45,107 bases of DNA. It comes from JADYZU01 sp964540965 (GTDB taxonomy: Bacteria > Pseudomonadota > Alphaproteobacteria > Rhodobacterales > Rhodobacteraceae). Where the stretch lies: the NCBI GenBank assembly GCA_964540965.1, contig CAZIOT010000024.1:1-45107 (forward strand), in the 5' to 3' direction. The notes under the pieces are model-generated. The model searched no databases, was not told where the DNA came from, and saw only the letters and a list, made by a program, of their open reading frames with translations. The position numbers were made by a program, and so were the translations under genes. Shown one piece after another: positions 1 to 8,394 of this stretch (position 1 is its first letter; every line of letters starts with the position of its first letter).

Positions 1-63
1 GCCCGCGACCTGCGCGACATTCTCGGGCAGGCGCTGGGCGCACTGACGCCCCATGGTGAATAG
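1..63 (+). CDS. C-terminal tail of an unidentified protein (partial)
   Basis: The first 20 codons are open in frame 1 and end at a TAG (61-63). The peptide ends ...GALTPHGE and its codons show the strong G/C third-position bias of the real genes here. The gene starts outside the window and the visible part is too short to place in a family. A GC-rich hairpin follows 22 bp later, which fits a gene end. It could equally be a chance open stretch. Confidence 0.45.
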   Translation, partial: ARDLRDILGQALGALTPHGE

Positions 64-85
64 TGTGGCCCGGCGGGTGAGGGCC

Positions 86-105
86 GGGGGCGTGACAGCG
101 CCCCC
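86..105 (+). terminator. Possible terminator hairpin after the partial gene
   Basis: Perfect 7-bp arms GGGGGCG/CGCCCCC enclose the loop TGACAG. No T-run follows, so this is a strong hairpin but only a weak intrinsic terminator candidate. It separates the gene tail from the restriction-modification gene. Confidence 0.35.
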
Positions 106-287
106 TACACGGGGTGGCGTGCCGTTGCTCATCTGCAACCACGGCCTACTTTAGGTGCCGCGCGCCATAATTTGGCCCGGGTCCTATGTTCGCCCTTGGG
201 AGCCATCCGGGGGGCGGGCGATACACCATGAAAAGTGTGGGGTGCTGCCTCCTCCCACCGTCGCCTGAATTGACAATGAGGGTGGCG

Positions 288-3200
288 ATGGAAATCGAAC
301 ATTTCATAGCACGATGGAAGGCGTCCGGGGGAAGCGAGAGGGCCAACTACCAACTCTTTCTGACCGAATTGACCCAGGTCCTGGACCTGCCGCTGCCCGA
401 TCCGGCCACGGGCAACCTCGATCGTGACGGATACTGCTTTGATCGCTTGGTCCGCTACGGCCCGACAGATACCCATTCCCACGGCTTCATTGACCTCTAC
501 AGGCGCGATCATTTCGTGCTTGAGACCAAGCAGGGCACCGATGCTGACGATCCCGAACTGCCGCTGGGGTTGATCGAGGCCAAGGTGCCAAAGTCGATCG
601 GCCATGGGGTCCGTGGTTCGAGGCCCTGGATCATCGCCATGCAAAGGGCCCGCAAGCAGGCCGACGATTATGCGCGCGGGATCGCCCGTGTCGATGGCTG
701 GCCACCCTTTCTACTGGTCGTCGATGTTGGCCACGTGATCGAAGTCTACGCGGACTTTTCCGGACAAGGCGCCGGCTACGCACAGTTTCCTGACGCCAAC
801 GGATACCGGATACGAATTGAGGACTTGCGGGATCCCGCGGTGCGCAAAATGCTCCACCGGATATGGACCGCCCCCGAGGAACTGAATCCAGCCCGACATG
901 CGGCCAAGGTCACACGCGAGATCGCGGACCGGCTGGCCGCACTGGGGCGGTCGCTCGAGGATCGGGGCAGCCATTCCGAAGACGTGGCCCGCTACCTGAT
1001 GCGCTGCCTCTTCACCATGTTCGCCGAGGATGTGAAGCTGATCCCGAAGGACAGCTTCAAGGGGCTGCTGGACCGCCTGCGCGGTCATCCCCAGGATGCC
1101 GCCGACGCGCTGTCCGGCCTGTGGGCCGCAATGGACCGTGGCGATTACGCTGCCGCCCTGACCGCCCGGGTTCGCCGGTTCAACGGCGGCCTGTTCAGGG
1201 AAACCGCAGCCTTTGCGCTGCTGGAACACGAACTGTCCCTGCTGATCGAGGCCGCCAGCCGCGATTGGCGCAATGTCGAGCCCGCGATCTTTGGCACCCT
1301 GCTGGAACGCGCCCTCGATCCGCGGCAGCGGCACAAGCTGGGCGCCCATTACACCCCCCGCGCCTATGTCGAACGGCTGGTGATGCCGACCGTGATCGAC
1401 CCGCTGCGGGCCGACTGGGCGGCCGTCCGTGAAGGGGCGATGCACCAGGCCCGCACCGGCGACATGGCCGCCGCGCGCGAGACTGTCCGCAGCTTTCACC
1501 GGCAATTGTGTGAGATGCGCGTTCTGGACCCTGCCTGCGGGTCCGGCAACTTCCTGTATGTCACCATGGAGCTGATGAAGCGCCTTGAGGGTGAGGTCAC
1601 CGAACTTCTGGCCGACCTGGGTGAGGATCAGTCCACGCTCGGGCTGACGGGCCTGACAATCGACCCGCACCAGTTTCTCGGGATCGAGGTCAACCCCTGG
1701 GCCGCCGCCGTGGCGGAACTGGTGCTGTGGATCGGGTACCTGCAATGGCATTACCGCACTCACGGCCGCGCCCCTGCGGCGGATCCTGTCCTGCAGGATT
1801 TCCGCAACATCGAGAACCGTGATGCCGTGCTGGCCTGGGACAGCCGCCGCGAACGCCGTGACGAGGCCGGCCAACCGGTGACGCGGTGGGACGGCATTGG
1901 AACCGTGGAACACCCCGCCACGGGCGAGCGTGTGCCCGACCCGCAGGCGCGGGTGCAGGTCTGGGATTACCTGAAACCCCGGCCCGCCATGTGGCCGCAG
2001 GCGGATTTCATCGTCGGCAACCCGCCCTTCATCGGCACAAGCCGGATGCGCGAGGCGTTGGGCGATGGCTACACCGAGGCGCTGCGGGCGGCTTACCCCA
2101 AGGTGCCGGACAGCGCCGATTTCGTGATGTATTGGTGGGAAAAGGCAGCCCTGGCCACACGGGCGGGCGAACTGCGGCGGTTCGGTCTGATCACCACAAA
2201 TTCGCTGCGCCAAACCTTCAACCGCCGGGTTCTGGAACAGCATCTGGCCGACCCCAAGACACCGCTGTCGCTGCTCTTTGCCATCCCCGATCACCCTTGG
2301 GTCGATGCAGGCGACGGCGCGGCGGTGCGTATTGCGATGACCGTGGCCGCGCCGGGCGCGGCGCCAGGGCGGCTTGTCACCGTGACCGAGGAGCGCAAGG
2401 GCGAGACCGAGGCCGAAGGTCGGCCCGTCAATCTGTCCACCGAGAAGGGCCGCATCTTTGCCAATCTTCGGATCGGCGCGGATGTGGCGGGGGCAGTGGC
2501 GTTGCGGGCCAATGATGGGTTGGCGCATATGGGTGTCAAGCTGCACGGCATGGGGTTTATTGTGTCACCTGCCGAAGCCAGGCACTTAGGTCTGGGCACG
2601 GTGCCGGGACTCGAGCGACACATTAGACCGTTCCTAAATGGTCGGGACTTGGCGCAGACAACGCGCGGAACCTTAGCAATCGACTTTTTCGGGCTTTCGG
2701 AGAGCCAAGCTCGGGACAGCTTCCCGCAGGCTTTTCAGCTTGTGCTGGATACGGTGAAACCTGAGCGTGATCAGAACAACCGAGAGACTTACCGCCGCAA
2801 CTGGTGGATCTTCGGAGAGCCGCGAAAGGAACTTAGACCAGCCCTTGAAGGGCTATCCCGCTACATCGCCACGCCCAGAACTGCTAAGCACCGAATATTT
2901 CAGTTTGTATCGTCGGACAGCATTTCTGAGAGCAAGCTTGTCGTGATAGCTACCGATGATGCATGGCACTTGGCAGTTGTTTCGTCGCGACTGCATGAGA
3001 TTTTTTCCCTAGCGGCGGGTGGTTGGTTGGGGATAGGCAATGACCCGACCTACAATCACTCGGACTGCTTCAACCCATTCCCCTTCCCAGACCCGACCGA
3101 GTTTCAGAAGGTCCGTCTGCGCAGCCTTGGCGAACAGCTCGACGCGCACCGCAAGGCGCAGCAGGCCGCGCATCCCAAGCTCACCCTGACCGGGATCTAC

Positions 3201-3722
3201 AACGTGCTGGAAAAGCTGCGGTCGGGCGAGCGGATCGAGGGCAAGGACCGCGAGGTTTACGACCAGGGCCTGGTCGGCATCCTGCGCAAGCTGCACGACG
3301 AAATGGACGCCGAGGTGGCCGCCGCCTATGGCTGGCCGGTGGACCTGCCCGAACACGACCTCCTGCAGCGCCTGGTTGACCTCAACCGCGAACGCGCAGC
3401 AGAAGAGGCCCAGGGCCTGATCCGCTGGCTGCGTCCGGACTTCCAGAACCCCACCGGTCGCGCCGTGACAGCCCAGCCCATACAGACCGAGATGCTCGTC
3501 ACGCCAGGCACAGGCAAAGGCCGCCCCCCTTGGCCTGCAAGCCTGCCCGACCAGATGCGGGCGCTGCGGGATGTGCTGGCCGACCTCGGCCCCGGCGATC
3601 CCGAGACCATAGCCCGCCGTTTCCGCAATGCCCGGACGACCACGGTCGAAAGCCTTCTGGAAACACTGTCGGTCGTGAGGTCCGCCGCCCTGCGCGAAGA
3701 CGGACGGTACGAGGCAAGATAA
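288..3722 (+). CDS. MmeI-like (type IIL/IIG) single-chain restriction-modification enzyme
   Basis: This predicted 1144-residue protein combines DNA cleavage, adenine methylation and target recognition, so it needs no separate R or S subunit. Near the N-terminus D69 and E79-x-K81 (in FIDLYRRDHFVLETKQG) form a PD-ExK nuclease site with the spacing known from MmeI. SAM-binding motif I, DPACGSGNF, starts at about residue 414. The catalytic NPPF of amino-methyltransferases is at 578-581. The target-recognition and helical regions fill roughly residues 760-1144. The ATG at 288 is chosen because GAGG lies 6 bp upstream and MEIEHFIARW is the usual start of this family; upstream in-frame ATGs at 186, 228 and 276 have poorer sites. 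DNA from about 2560 to 3075 is clearly poorer in G+C and has different codon use from both flanks, suggesting an exchanged recognition domain. The gene sits next to a tRNA-Arg, which fits acquisition on an island. Confidence 0.9.
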   Translation: MEIEHFIARWKASGGSERANYQLFLTELTQVLDLPLPDPATGNLDRDGYCFDRLVRYGPTDTHSHGFIDLYRRDHFVLETKQGTDADDPELPLGLIEAKVPKSIGHGVRGSRPWIIAMQRARKQADDYARGIARVDGWPPFLLVVDVGHVIEVYADFSGQGAGYAQFPDANGYRIRIEDLRDPAVRKMLHRIWTAPEELNPARHAAKVTREIADRLAALGRSLEDRGSHSEDVARYLMRCLFTMFAEDVKLIPKDSFKGLLDRLRGHPQDAADALSGLWAAMDRGDYAAALTARVRRFNGGLFRETAAFALLEHELSLLIEAASRDWRNVEPAIFGTLLERALDPRQRHKLGAHYTPRAYVERLVMPTVIDPLRADWAAVREGAMHQARTGDMAAARETVRSFHRQLCEMRVLDPACGSGNFLYVTMELMKRLEGEVTELLADLGEDQSTLGLTGLTIDPHQFLGIEVNPWAAAVAELVLWIGYLQWHYRTHGRAPAADPVLQDFRNIENRDAVLAWDSRRERRDEAGQPVTRWDGIGTVEHPATGERVPDPQARVQVWDYLKPRPAMWPQADFIVGNPPFIGTSRMREALGDGYTEALRAAYPKVPDSADFVMYWWEKAALATRAGELRRFGLITTNSLRQTFNRRVLEQHLADPKTPLSLLFAIPDHPWVDAGDGAAVRIAMTVAAPGAAPGRLVTVTEERKGETEAEGRPVNLSTEKGRIFANLRIGADVAGAVALRANDGLAHMGVKLHGMGFIVSPAEARHLGLGTVPGLERHIRPFLNGRDLAQTTRGTLAIDFFGLSESQARDSFPQAFQLVLDTVKPERDQNNRETYRRNWWIFGEPRKELRPALEGLSRYIATPRTAKHRIFQFVSSDSISESKLVVIATDDAWHLAVVSSRLHEIFSLAAGGWLGIGNDPTYNHSDCFNPFPFPDPTEFQKVRLRSLGEQLDAHRKAQQAAHPKLTLTGIYNVLEKLRSGERIEGKDREVYDQGLVGILRKLHDEMDAEVAAAYGWPVDLPEHDLLQRLVDLNRERAAEEAQGLIRWLRPDFQNPTGRAVTAQPIQTEMLVTPGTGKGRPPWPASLPDQMRALRDVLADLGPGDPETIARRFRNARTTTVESLLETLSVVRSAALREDGRYEAR

Positions 3723-3780
3723 TGCTCCCCTGTCAGGATCGATGCCTGTACCCCACAAGCCCAGCGATCCTGACGACCTA

Positions 3781-3827
3781 GCGCAAAATTTTCGTCCAGA
3801 AGCTAGTGCGCAAAAGTCCAGAAGCTG
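3781..3827. repeat. Short direct repeat beside tRNA-Arg
   Basis: GTCCAGAAGCT occurs twice (3794-3804 and 3817-3827). Each copy is preceded by GCGCAAAA, with an extra TTTTC in the first. The pair lies between the end of the restriction-modification gene and the 3' end of tRNA-Arg, a common integration site. It may be the scar of a mobile element end. No integrase or transposase is visible, so the origin is inferred. Confidence 0.5.
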
Positions 3828-3893
3828 GCGCGGCGCAACAGCACGCCGGACCCTCGCCCCGCAAGCGATTGATCCACAGTCGTTTTGAGGAAA

Positions 3894-3970
3894 TGGCGGA
3901 CCCGGAGCGATTCGAACGCCCGGCCCTCAGATTCGTAGTCTGATGCTCTATCCAGCTGAGCTACGGGTCC
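3894..3970 (-). tRNA. tRNA-Arg (anticodon ACG)
   Basis: The reverse strand folds into a full 77-nt cloverleaf. The acceptor GGACCCG pairs with CGGGTCC, followed by discriminator G and an encoded CCA. The D arm has GCTCAGCTGGATAGAGC. The anticodon stem TCAGA/TCTGA carries the loop CTACGAA, giving anticodon ACG, whose A34 is normally deaminated to inosine so that it reads CGU/CGC/CGA. The T arm has the loop TTCGAAT. A good promoter lies just upstream. The 3' end faces the restriction-modification region, the usual orientation for island insertion at a tRNA. Confidence 0.97.
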
Positions 3971-3982
3971 GCGATGGGGGGC

Positions 3983-4011
3983 GACATAGCGGCCCGGCGG
4001 GGGCATTGCAA
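3983..4011 (-). promoter_or_regulatory. Promoter of tRNA-Arg
   Basis: Reading the minus strand, TTGCAA (4011-4006), a 17-bp spacer and TATGTC (3988-3983) precede the tRNA by about 12 bp, so transcription would start a few bases before the mature 5' end. The -10 box lacks the final T, as do most promoters found in this window. Confidence 0.65.
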
Positions 4012-4021
4012 GGGGCAAACG

Positions 4022-5422
4022 TCACTCGGCCGCCTCGGCAAGCACGACCTCGGCCTTGGGCAGGCAGATGCTGAACACGGTGCCCTCGGGTCCGGTCCGG
4101 GCAAGGTCAAGGCGCCCGCCGTGGCCGCGGATCAGTTCGGCGGCGATGGCAAGGCCAAGGCCCGAGCCGCCCTTGGTCACCCCGCCCTGGAACGGCTGGA
4201 ACAGGTGGTCGCGCGCCTTGGGCGGCAGGCCGGGGCCGGTATCGGCGACCTCGATCCACCAGGCGGCGTCATCCTCGGTCGCGCGCACCGAAATCTCGCC
4301 CGGCCGGCCGGTGGCGATGATCGCCTGCCGCGCGTTGCGGACAAGGTTCAGGATCACCCGATAGACCTGTTCGGCATCGGCGCGGATGGTCAGGCCGGCG
4401 GGAATGTCCTCGGCAAAGGAGATGTCGCAGTCGCCCGCGGCCAGCCTTTCGCTGTCGATGACATCGCCGACGATGGCGGCGATCTTGACCCGGGCCAGCG
4501 TCGGCGGCGGTTCCTCGGCCCGGCCAAAGGCAAGCGTCGATTCGGTCAGATGCACGGCACGGGTGATCGACCCCACCAGCTTTGGCGCCATCCGTCGCAC
4601 CAGCGGATCCTCGGACCCGTCCAGGCGGTCGGCGAACAGTTGCGCCGATGTCAGGATGTTGCGCAGGTCGTGGCTGACCTTGGCCACGGCACCGCCCAGC
4701 TGCGCCAGCCGTTCCTTCTGCTTCAGCGCCGAAGTCAGCTGCACCTGCATCGAGGCAAGGGCATCCTCGGCCTCGCGGATTTCGCGGATCCGCGCGTGCG
4801 GCGCGATGATGCGGCGGGCATCCTCGGGCGCCTCGGCATAGGTCTGCATGTGGCCGACCACGCCCTTGATCGGCCGCACCAGCAGCCGTTGCACGGCGAT
4901 GAACAGCAGCGTGGCGATGACCACCGACAGGACCGCGGAAAAGGCCAGGATGCGCAGGCCATAGTCGATCATCGCCGTGCGCATCGGCCCCTGCTCCATC
5001 GTCACCTCGATCAGCAGGCCGCCCTGCTGCACGGGGGCACCGATCACCCGGATGATGCGGTTTTCCGCATCGGCCAGCGTGCGCACGGCGTCGACGACCA
5101 AGGACAGCGCGGTGCTGTCGCGCAGGTCATAGGTGGCATGGATCGGTTCCGGAATGGGCGAGGACAGCGCCAGCTGCCGCACGTCGTCGCGCCGCAGCAC
5201 GACGTTGAACACACCGGCATTGGCCAGCAGCTCGCGTTCCAGCTCGGCATCCAGCATGTCGTCGGCCAGCACCGACAGCGAGGCAAGCTGCGCCCGCTCC
5301 AGCCGCGCCTGCAGGTAATCCTCGCGAAAACCGGCGACCGAGGGGAAAAAGATCAGCACTTCGGCCAACATGACGAAGACCGTCGTCAGGATCAGAAAGC
5401 GACCCGACAGAGAGTTGACCAT
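4022..5422 (-). CDS. Membrane sensor histidine kinase (HAMP-HisKA-HATPase)
   Basis: A 466-residue two-component sensor that would autophosphorylate on histidine and pass phosphate to a response regulator. TM1 is at about 8-28 and TM2 at about 157-181, enclosing a ~125-residue periplasmic sensing region. A HAMP linker follows (from RLLVRPIKG). The phospho-acceptor is H251 in KVSHDLRNILTS. The ATP domain shows an N box (NLVRNARQA), G1 (DTGPGLP) and G2 (GSGLGLAIA). The start is the ATG at 5422, with AAGGA 6 bp upstream; an in-frame GTG directly precedes it. No response regulator gene is nearby, so the partner and signal are unknown. It is divergent from rpmH, and its end lies just upstream of the tRNA-Arg promoter. 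Confidence 0.9.
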   Translation of the reverse strand: MVNSLSGRFLILTTVFVMLAEVLIFFPSVAGFREDYLQARLERAQLASLSVLADDMLDAELERELLANAGVFNVVLRRDDVRQLALSSPIPEPIHATYDLRDSTALSLVVDAVRTLADAENRIIRVIGAPVQQGGLLIEVTMEQGPMRTAMIDYGLRILAFSAVLSVVIATLLFIAVQRLLVRPIKGVVGHMQTYAEAPEDARRIIAPHARIREIREAEDALASMQVQLTSALKQKERLAQLGGAVAKVSHDLRNILTSAQLFADRLDGSEDPLVRRMAPKLVGSITRAVHLTESTLAFGRAEEPPPTLARVKIAAIVGDVIDSERLAAGDCDISFAEDIPAGLTIRADAEQVYRVILNLVRNARQAIIATGRPGEISVRATEDDAAWWIEVADTGPGLPPKARDHLFQPFQGGVTKGGSGLGLAIAAELIRGHGGRLDLARTGPEGTVFSICLPKAEVVLAEAAE

Positions 5423-5546
5423 CACCCTTCCTTCGGCCGGACCCGGCCTGCATCACAAGATAGGCATCCGCGCGGCAAAAGTGAATCACAAGCGGTGACG
5501 GAATGTTGCAGGTGCAGCAAGTGCCCCTGCGGGGTGCGGCGGCGGG

Positions 5547-5575
5547 TTGACAGCCTGCGGGGCGGACCTTATGGC
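5547..5575 (+). promoter_or_regulatory. Promoter of the rpmH-rnpA-yidD operon
   Basis: A perfect -35 TTGACA (5547-5552) is followed after 17 bp by TATGGC (5570-5575), about 66 bp before the rpmH start. The -10 lacks the conserved last T, so it may depend on CarD as many Rhodobacter promoters do; that dependence is inferred. Confidence 0.75.
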
Positions 5576-5641
5576 ACGGGCCTTGTGAACGAATTCGGAC
5601 CGGGACGATTCCGTTGCCCCGGCCCCTGACGGAGAGCCGCG

Positions 5642-5776
5642 ATGAAGCGCACCTACCAACCCTCGAACCGCGTCCGCAAGGCGCGCCACGGCTTCCGCGC
5701 CCGCATGGCGACCAAGGGTGGCCGCAAGGTTCTGGCCGCCCGCCGCGCGCGGGGCCGCAAGGTGCTGTGCGCCTGA
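5642..5776 (+). CDS. rpmH: 50S ribosomal protein L34
   Basis: A 44-residue, very basic protein starting MKRTYQPSN and ending GRKVLCA. Length and sequence match bacterial L34, which binds 23S rRNA in the large subunit. GGAG lies 6-9 bp before the ATG (ACGGAGAGCCGCG). It heads the conserved rpmH-rnpA-yidD set and is preceded by a strong promoter. The odd feature is the C-terminal Cys-Ala; many homologues end in Ser-Ala. Confidence 0.97.
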   Translation: MKRTYQPSNRVRKARHGFRARMATKGGRKVLAARRARGRKVLCA

Positions 5777-5798
5777 CCGGCGCCGGCGATTGCCTGAC

Positions 5799-6197
5799 AT
5801 GACCGGCACCCCCCCGCGCGAGGCCGATGGCCCCGCGGCGGGGGCTGTTGCCGTTCTGCAAAAGCGCGCCGATTTCCTGCGCGCCGCGCAGGCCGGCCGC
5901 GCCGGCACACCGGCGTTCCTGCTGCAGGCCCGCGACCGCGGCGACGACGGCGGCATGCGCGTCGGTTTCACCTGTTCGAAAAAGGTCGGCAATGCCGTGG
6001 CGCGCAACCGTGCCAAACGGCGCCTGCGCGAGATCGCCCGTCTGGTCCTGCCCGGCGCCGGTCGCCCCGGCTGGGATTACGTCCTGATCGGCCGGGCCGA
6101 GGTCACCGCGACCCATCCGTTCGACGCGCTGACCACCGACCTGCATTCGGCCCTGTCCCGCGTCCATGCCGCGCGGAAACCCAGGGCGGCCCAGTGA
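5799..6197 (+). CDS. rnpA: Ribonuclease P protein component
   Basis: A predicted 132-residue basic protein that partners the catalytic RNase P RNA to mature tRNA 5' ends. The family signature is clear: FTCSKKVGNAVARNRAKRR, the RNR helix that contacts RNA. The ATG at 5799 (MTGTPPRE) is chosen 22 bp after rpmH; the open frame extends upstream into rpmH but that would overlap L34 coding sequence. The 3' end overlaps yidD by 4 bp (GTGA), so the two are probably translationally coupled. Confidence 0.93.
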   Translation: MTGTPPREADGPAAGAVAVLQKRADFLRAAQAGRAGTPAFLLQARDRGDDGGMRVGFTCSKKVGNAVARNRAKRRLREIARLVLPGAGRPGWDYVLIGRAEVTATHPFDALTTDLHSALSRVHAARKPRAAQ

Positions 6198-6415
6198 CCC
6201 CCGCCGCCTTCCTCGTCTCGCTGCCGGTCCGCGCCTATCGGCTGCTGCTGAGCCCTTGGGTCGGCCACGGCTGCCGCTACCACCCGACCTGCTCGGCCTA
6301 TGCGCTCGAGGCGTTGGAAAAGCACGGCGCAATCAAGGGCACCTGGCTTGCTGCGCGCCGCATCGCCCGCTGCCACCCCTGGGGCGGATCGGGCATCGAC
6401 AACGTGCCGGATTAG
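6194..6415 (+). CDS. yidD: Membrane protein insertion efficiency factor YidD
   Basis: A 73-residue protein that helps YidC/Sec insert inner-membrane proteins. It has the family pattern: RLLLSPWVGHGCRYHPTCSAYALEA with the conserved CRY-P-TCS-YA block, then HPWGGSG near the C-terminus. The start is a GTG inside GTGA, overlapping the rnpA stop. It completes the rpmH-rnpA-yidD operon. The insertase partner yidC lies about 4 kb downstream on the same strand. Confidence 0.94.
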   Translation: MTPAAFLVSLPVRAYRLLLSPWVGHGCRYHPTCSAYALEALEKHGAIKGTWLAARRIARCHPWGGSGIDNVPD

Positions 6416-6443
6416 GCATTCGGCCACAGGCCGCTCCGCTACC

Positions 6444-7346
6444 TCAGTAGCAATCCCAAGTGAATACCGCCCGCTCCCACCGGCGGGCGATCAGGTCGCC
6501 CCTGGCGATCATCACGTTCAACTCGCCGCCGTCGCCGATGCGGATGCCCGCGGCCTTGCCGTTCCCCTCCTCGCCCAGGTGCAGGATCACCCGGTCAAGC
6601 TTGCGGTATCGCTCATCGTTGCGGATGTCCTCCTGCACGAAGGACGGATGCCCGCCGATCCAGTGGACGCCAAGACTGGCCCGCGCCGCATCCATGCGCT
6701 CTTCGTAGGTTGCGACCATCGTCTCGGCCTCGCCCGGTTCGGGCAGCCGTTCCATATGGGCAAAGCCCATGTCGTCAGCGGAATGCGGCCAGAGTGTCCA
6801 GTTTGCGCCGACGACCCTTGGTTCGGCGGTGACCGCATAACCCCGCTCGAACACCTCGGGCGAAAACGGATGCGCCCGGCGCTTTGCTTTGCGCAGACTT
6901 TCGGGTGGCCCCATCAGGCCTTCGCCGACCGGGGCCTCGGTATAGCGCAAATGCGTGCCCTCGGATTCGTAACAGACGAAAACTTGCAACAACCCGCGGT
7001 CGGGGAAATCCGGCAGCGGCGGCAGGTTGCCGAAGTTTATCTGGCCAAGAAAGGCCATCGGCGCACCGTCTGCGTCCAGCGGCCAGTCGGGCCGGGCCGG
7101 ATCAGCCCAGGGATGGCCGCCGATGCGGGTGGCGGTGGCGGGCGTCGCCTGCGCGTGCAGGGTCAGGACCAGCGAATCGCGGGTATCTGCCGCTATGCGG
7201 GCGAAAAAGTCCTGCATCTCCTGCGCGGTAATGCGCGGGCGCGCCGCCATCTGCCGCCGGCGGCGGAGGCTGAAGATCGGGACAGACACGACCAGAGCCA
7301 AGGCCGCGATGGCCAAAACGACTTCAACCGGCCCGAAGGAACACAT
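6444..7346 (-). CDS. DUF1963 (YwqG-like) protein with N-terminal membrane anchor
   Basis: A predicted 300-residue protein of unknown function. One hydrophobic segment (about residues 8-26) is followed by the basic stretch RRRRQ, suggesting a single-pass protein with a cytoplasmic body. The body has DUF1963/YwqG features: WP-D-G-PMAFLGQINF, LLQVFVCY and GVHWIGGHPSFVQEDIR. The ATG at 7346 (MCSFGPVEV) is used; the frame is open far upstream but runs antisense to ttcA. It converges on yidD and is divergent from ttcA. Confidence 0.8.
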   Translation of the reverse strand: MCSFGPVEVVLAIAALALVVSVPIFSLRRRRQMAARPRITAQEMQDFFARIAADTRDSLVLTLHAQATPATATRIGGHPWADPARPDWPLDADGAPMAFLGQINFGNLPPLPDFPDRGLLQVFVCYESEGTHLRYTEAPVGEGLMGPPESLRKAKRRAHPFSPEVFERGYAVTAEPRVVGANWTLWPHSADDMGFAHMERLPEPGEAETMVATYEERMDAARASLGVHWIGGHPSFVQEDIRNDERYRKLDRVILHLGEEGNGKAAGIRIGDGGELNVMIARGDLIARRWERAVFTWDCY

Positions 7347-7457
7347 GACGGCCTCTCTCTCCGCGACACTCCTGACACCGCAAGAAGGCCGCATCATGGC
7401 AAGGGGGCAAGGATCGCGCCCCTTGCCGCGCGGGCGGGCGGGGGTTAATCCGGCAGC

Positions 7458-8327
7458 ATGTTCGACGACAGCCCCGACGACATCCACCCGCTGTTCTTCG
7501 GCGCCCCCAAGGCGACCGAATTCCGCAAGCTGCGCAAGCGCATCATCCAGAACGTGCGCGAGGCGGTGGATCAATACGGCATGATCGAACCCGGCGCGCG
7601 CTGGCTGGTCTGCCTGTCGGGCGGCAAGGACAGCTACACGCTGCTCGCCGCGCTGACCGAGCTGAAATGGCGCGGCCTGCTGCCGGTCGACCTCTTGGCC
7701 TGCAACCTCGATCAGGGCCAGCCGGGCTTTCCCGCCACCGTCCTGCCGGATTTCCTGACCCGGATGGGCGTGCCGCACCGGATCGAATATCAGGACACCT
7801 ATTCGGTGGTGACCTCGAAGATCAAGCCGGGCAACACCATGTGTTCGCTGTGTTCCCGGCTGCGGCGCGGCAACCTGTACCGCATCGCGCGCGAAGAGGG
7901 TTGTTCGGCGGTGGTCCTTGGCCATCACCGCGACGACATCCTTGAGACCTTCTTCATGAACCTGTTCCACGGCGGCCGGCTGGCGACGATGCCGCCCAAG
8001 CTGGTGAACGAGGATGGCGACCTGTTCGTCTATCGCCCGCTCGCCCATGTCGCCGAGGCCGATTGCGAGCGATTCGCCCGCGCCATGGCCTATCCGATCA
8101 TCCCCTGCGACCTCTGCGGTTCGCAGGAGGGGTTGCAGCGCCAGCAGGTGAAGGCGATTCTGGATGGTTGGGAAAAGAACGCCCCCGGCCGGCGCCAGAT
8201 CATGTTCCGCGCCCTGATGAACGCGCGGCCTTCGCATCTTCTTGACCCGCAGCTATTTGATTTCGCGGGGATTTCGCGCGAAGCGGGTGGTGCGGAAAAT
8301 TCATCGGACATTCCGCGGCTGCGTTAA
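7458..8327 (+). CDS. ttcA: tRNA 2-thiocytidine(32) synthetase TtcA
   Basis: A 289-residue PP-loop ATPase that thiolates C32 of several tRNAs, including some tRNA-Arg species, using an Fe-S cluster. The ATP-binding PP-loop SGGKDS is at 54-59. The cluster cysteines are C129-x2-C132 (CSLC) and the pair C217/C220 (CDLCGSQ). HHRDDILETFFMNLF is typical of the family. The ATG at 7458 follows the only in-frame open stretch matching the usual N-terminus. It is a monocistronic gene with 67 bp to the next. Confidence 0.95.
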   Translation: MFDDSPDDIHPLFFGAPKATEFRKLRKRIIQNVREAVDQYGMIEPGARWLVCLSGGKDSYTLLAALTELKWRGLLPVDLLACNLDQGQPGFPATVLPDFLTRMGVPHRIEYQDTYSVVTSKIKPGNTMCSLCSRLRRGNLYRIAREEGCSAVVLGHHRDDILETFFMNLFHGGRLATMPPKLVNEDGDLFVYRPLAHVAEADCERFARAMAYPIIPCDLCGSQEGLQRQQVKAILDGWEKNAPGRRQIMFRALMNARPSHLLDPQLFDFAGISREAGGAENSSDIPRLR

Positions 8328-8394
8328 CCGCGGGGTCAGGATCCTTGCCTAGTGTCGCGGTCGGATCACCCCGCGTCTACGGAAGGGACCGCCG

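Noticed and set aside
186..287. Upstream start codons (186, 228, 276) for the restriction-modification gene
   Set aside because: They lack good ribosome sites and add residues outside the family; 288 has GAGG at the right distance.
711..2546. Long antisense open frame within the restriction-modification gene
   Set aside because: It mirrors the G/C-rich third positions of the real gene, has no family features and no ribosome site. The same applies to the long frames opposite secY (27390-28898), yidC (10173-11933), gdhA (22533-24131), rplB (41139-42860) and rarA (19447-21621).
5426..5641. Replication origin near rpmH
   Set aside because: rpmH lies near oriC in some bacteria, but there is no dnaA gene and no cluster of DnaA boxes here.
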